A stretch of DNA of 64,000 nt from Piper betle (Eukaryota > Streptophyta > Magnoliopsida > Piperales > Piperaceae), in NCBI GenBank assembly GCA_033002965.1, contig JAURVB010014813.1, positions 124,001 through 188,000 of the forward strand, given 5' to 3'. Shown in pieces: positions 62,104 to 64,000 of this stretch. The position numbers and the translations under genes were made by a program. A model generated the notes under the pieces. It made no database searches and was not told where the DNA came from. It saw nothing but the letters and a program-made list of their open reading frames with translations. Every line of letters starts with the position of its first letter. Within the stretch, counting starts at the first letter, position 1.

Positions 62104-62540
62104 TAAAGTTTTTTAATTACGATTTGCTATGTATCTTCTAATTATTTTATAATATTTTCTTTCGTTTTCTATTTATAAAATAATTAAATTAGAAGTTTAT
62201 TATTTTTATTATTATAGGTAGAAGTAGAAAATCTAAATTATCTAAAACTAGGTGTTTAACAATTTTTAAGTTAGTAGATTCCTAAAATGAACAAATTGAT
62301 AAGTATTGACTTTTTAATAGATAATAATATATTCATATTTTTAGAATTAGTTATAATATATAAGATTATAATAAACAAATATTTACAATAATACAAATCA
62401 AGCAATAAAAAAATATTATGGAAAAACTTTAAGTTAAAATATATTATATTGTAAGCATTTAAATTTATGTTAAAATTTATATCACTTAAGAATATTCAAA
62501 TACAAGAATAATATATTGCTAAAGATCACATAATGTTGTG
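62104..62540 (-). repeat. Copy B of the long dispersed repeat
   Basis: Reverse-complement relative of 55200-55700, containing AGAAGTAGAAAATCTAAAT. It adjoins the palindrome at 61859-62103, as copy A adjoins one half of it. Confidence 0.65.
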
Positions 62541-62763
62541 CATCACGTGGACAAGTGACTAGTTAAAAGTATTACAAATAAAATATTATAGATAAAATTT
62601 TTATGTTTTATATTTTAAATAATCAAATTTATGTAAAAGAATAAACAACTTGATAATAATCATTAAATATCCCACATCGCCTGAACAAGTGACTAGTTAT
62701 TTTATATTAATATTTACAATACATGTAGCATGGGTAGAATTTATTGTTAAAATTTAGTAAATA

Positions 62764-63045
62764 TTTTAGTTACGATAAGAGAGAATTAGGGGAGGTTTAG
62801 GCGAGATCTTTTAGGGATCAAATTTTTGTAGATTATGGAAAATTTTATAATGGTTATCCTAGATCACCTCAATGAGAGAGAACAAGGTTTGGACGCTAAA
62901 TATTTTAGTTACGATGGGAGAGAATTAAGGGAGGCTTAGGTGAGATCTTTTAGAGATCAAATTTTATGTAGATTATGAGAGATTTTTTGTTATCCTAAAT
63001 AACCTCAATCTCTAGAGGATCGTGGAAGAGGTTTGGATGCTAAAT
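62764..63045. repeat. Tandem duplication, period about 140
   Basis: Two copies share ATTTTAGTTACGAT(A/G), GAGAGAATTA, GGCGAGATC or GGTGAGATC, TTTTAG(G/A)GATCAAATTTT, CCTCAAT and AGGTTTGGA(C/T)GCTAAATA. No coding. Confidence 0.85.
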
Positions 63046-64000
63046 AGGCCATCGTCGACATCGTTCCTCTCTTCACCTTTTTTTCCCTCCTCATCGGTAC
63101 TCTTTTATTTTTTCTTCTTCCTCCATACTTTGTTATTTATTTTCCTCCTTATTTGCTTCTTCATCATGTTGCACATTACTGGTTTTGTTATTTTGAATTT
63201 TCATTATTAGTTGAGATCGTTGTTTTTTTACAATTTTAAGATTTCATGATTCATGGTGTATGTAAATTAATATTGGTATCATATGAATATTGGCTGGTAA
63301 TTCTATTTTATTTATTGCATTTATATTTGAGAAATTGGAAATGCCTAATTATAATAGCTTGTTGACCTTTAGATCTTCATGTATAATAAAAATTAAAAAT
63401 AAATCAACAAACTAATTTTTGTGGTTTGGTTTGTATTTTCTTATGTGTCTGGTGAATAGGTTAATATGAGTGTATACAAGAGAAAATTATATTAGGTGCA
63501 TATATAATTAAGTAAGTTGGTAATGACATTATAATACTTGTAATATAACTGATTTTTTAATTTAACTAATCCAAGTTTGCTATTAATTAACTAGTTAATA
63601 TTTCTCTTTTTGATTTTAGGCTATGTAAATAAGTATTAACGTTATAAATTAAGATAAGAGGTTTATTTGGAAACAATATGATAATTGATTAACTATAATG
63701 TTTCATACAATGTATAGTTTAAATTAAGTTTAAATTAATTGTTGTGATATTAGTTGCTCCTTTATATTATATATATAGGACAACCATTGTATGGGTATCA
63801 AACTTTTAAAATGTTATTTACTAAATAAGACATTAGTTTTGTATCATTTTAATTTATCAACTTATAATTATTTTTTATTATGAGAATGATAAATTAATTT
63901 TAATAAATGTATAAATTATTATATTTATTTTTAGCCAAATTAATAAGTTATCATGTGGCTTACAATTCTAACTATTGTATATGGTTGATGAAACATAAAT
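63046..64000. other. AT-rich right edge
   Basis: A pyrimidine-rich tract at 63060-63180 gives a spurious open frame. Nothing else recognised up to the window end. Confidence 0.35.

Overview
The window is nuclear DNA of a flowering plant. The genes have GT-AG introns, the intergenic DNA is very AT-rich and full of decayed transposons, and every recognisable protein belongs to a plant family. The contrast between GC-rich exons (EXO70, BBX, first exon of the KH gene) and AT-rich surroundings leans towards a non-grass monocot, but I cannot name the species from sequence alone.

Layout: a CACTA-type transposon end lies at 361-445. Next come a purple acid phosphatase pseudogene (6026-8395, minus), a degenerate minisatellite (9190-10150), and a five-KH-domain RNA-binding protein gene (12133-15670, minus). 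A 15-exon DEAD-box RNA helicase RH16 gene diverges from the KH gene (17195-21847, plus). A block of C/G-rich and palindromic repeats fills 23041-25087. A bHLH35-type transcription factor gene (27956-29550, plus) is the only multi-exon gene here that reads through intact. A complete miniature LTR retrotransposon with target-site duplication (32626-33162), a 148-bp tandem duplication and a second, decayed miniature element follow. Then come a single-B-box BBX32-like gene (36364-37060, plus), an intronless EXO70B-like exocyst gene (41665-43598, plus), an orphan first exon of an RZ-1-type RNA-binding protein (45158-45268, minus), a plastid-type FMN-binding split-barrel (PNPOx-like) gene (47387-51056, plus), tRNA-Ala(UGC) (51378-51451) and a CCT-family gene fragment (52043-52480). 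The last 11 kb is almost all transposon remnants: a CACTA-like element, a long inverted repeat pair, a probable 2.2-kb solo LTR and MITE palindromes.

Main observation: four otherwise conserved genes (RH16 twice, BBX twice, EXO70, PNPOx) are each broken by the loss of one base, nearly always in a short homopolymer, and the KH gene has one extra base next to a C/G run. Restoring frame at these points gives full-length family members with correct exon phases. This pattern fits uncorrected long-read indel errors in the assembly better than six independent gene deaths. The acid phosphatase differs: it has non-homopolymer indels plus a Trp-to-stop change, and is probably a true pseudogene. The genes are unrelated neighbours, as is usual in plants, and I see no operon-like or defence-like system. 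I found no convincing undescribed biological system. The most interesting structures are the complete miniature retrotransposon, the nested palindromic repeat cluster, the C-rich to G-rich blocks and the orphan RZ-1 exon with its retained promoter.
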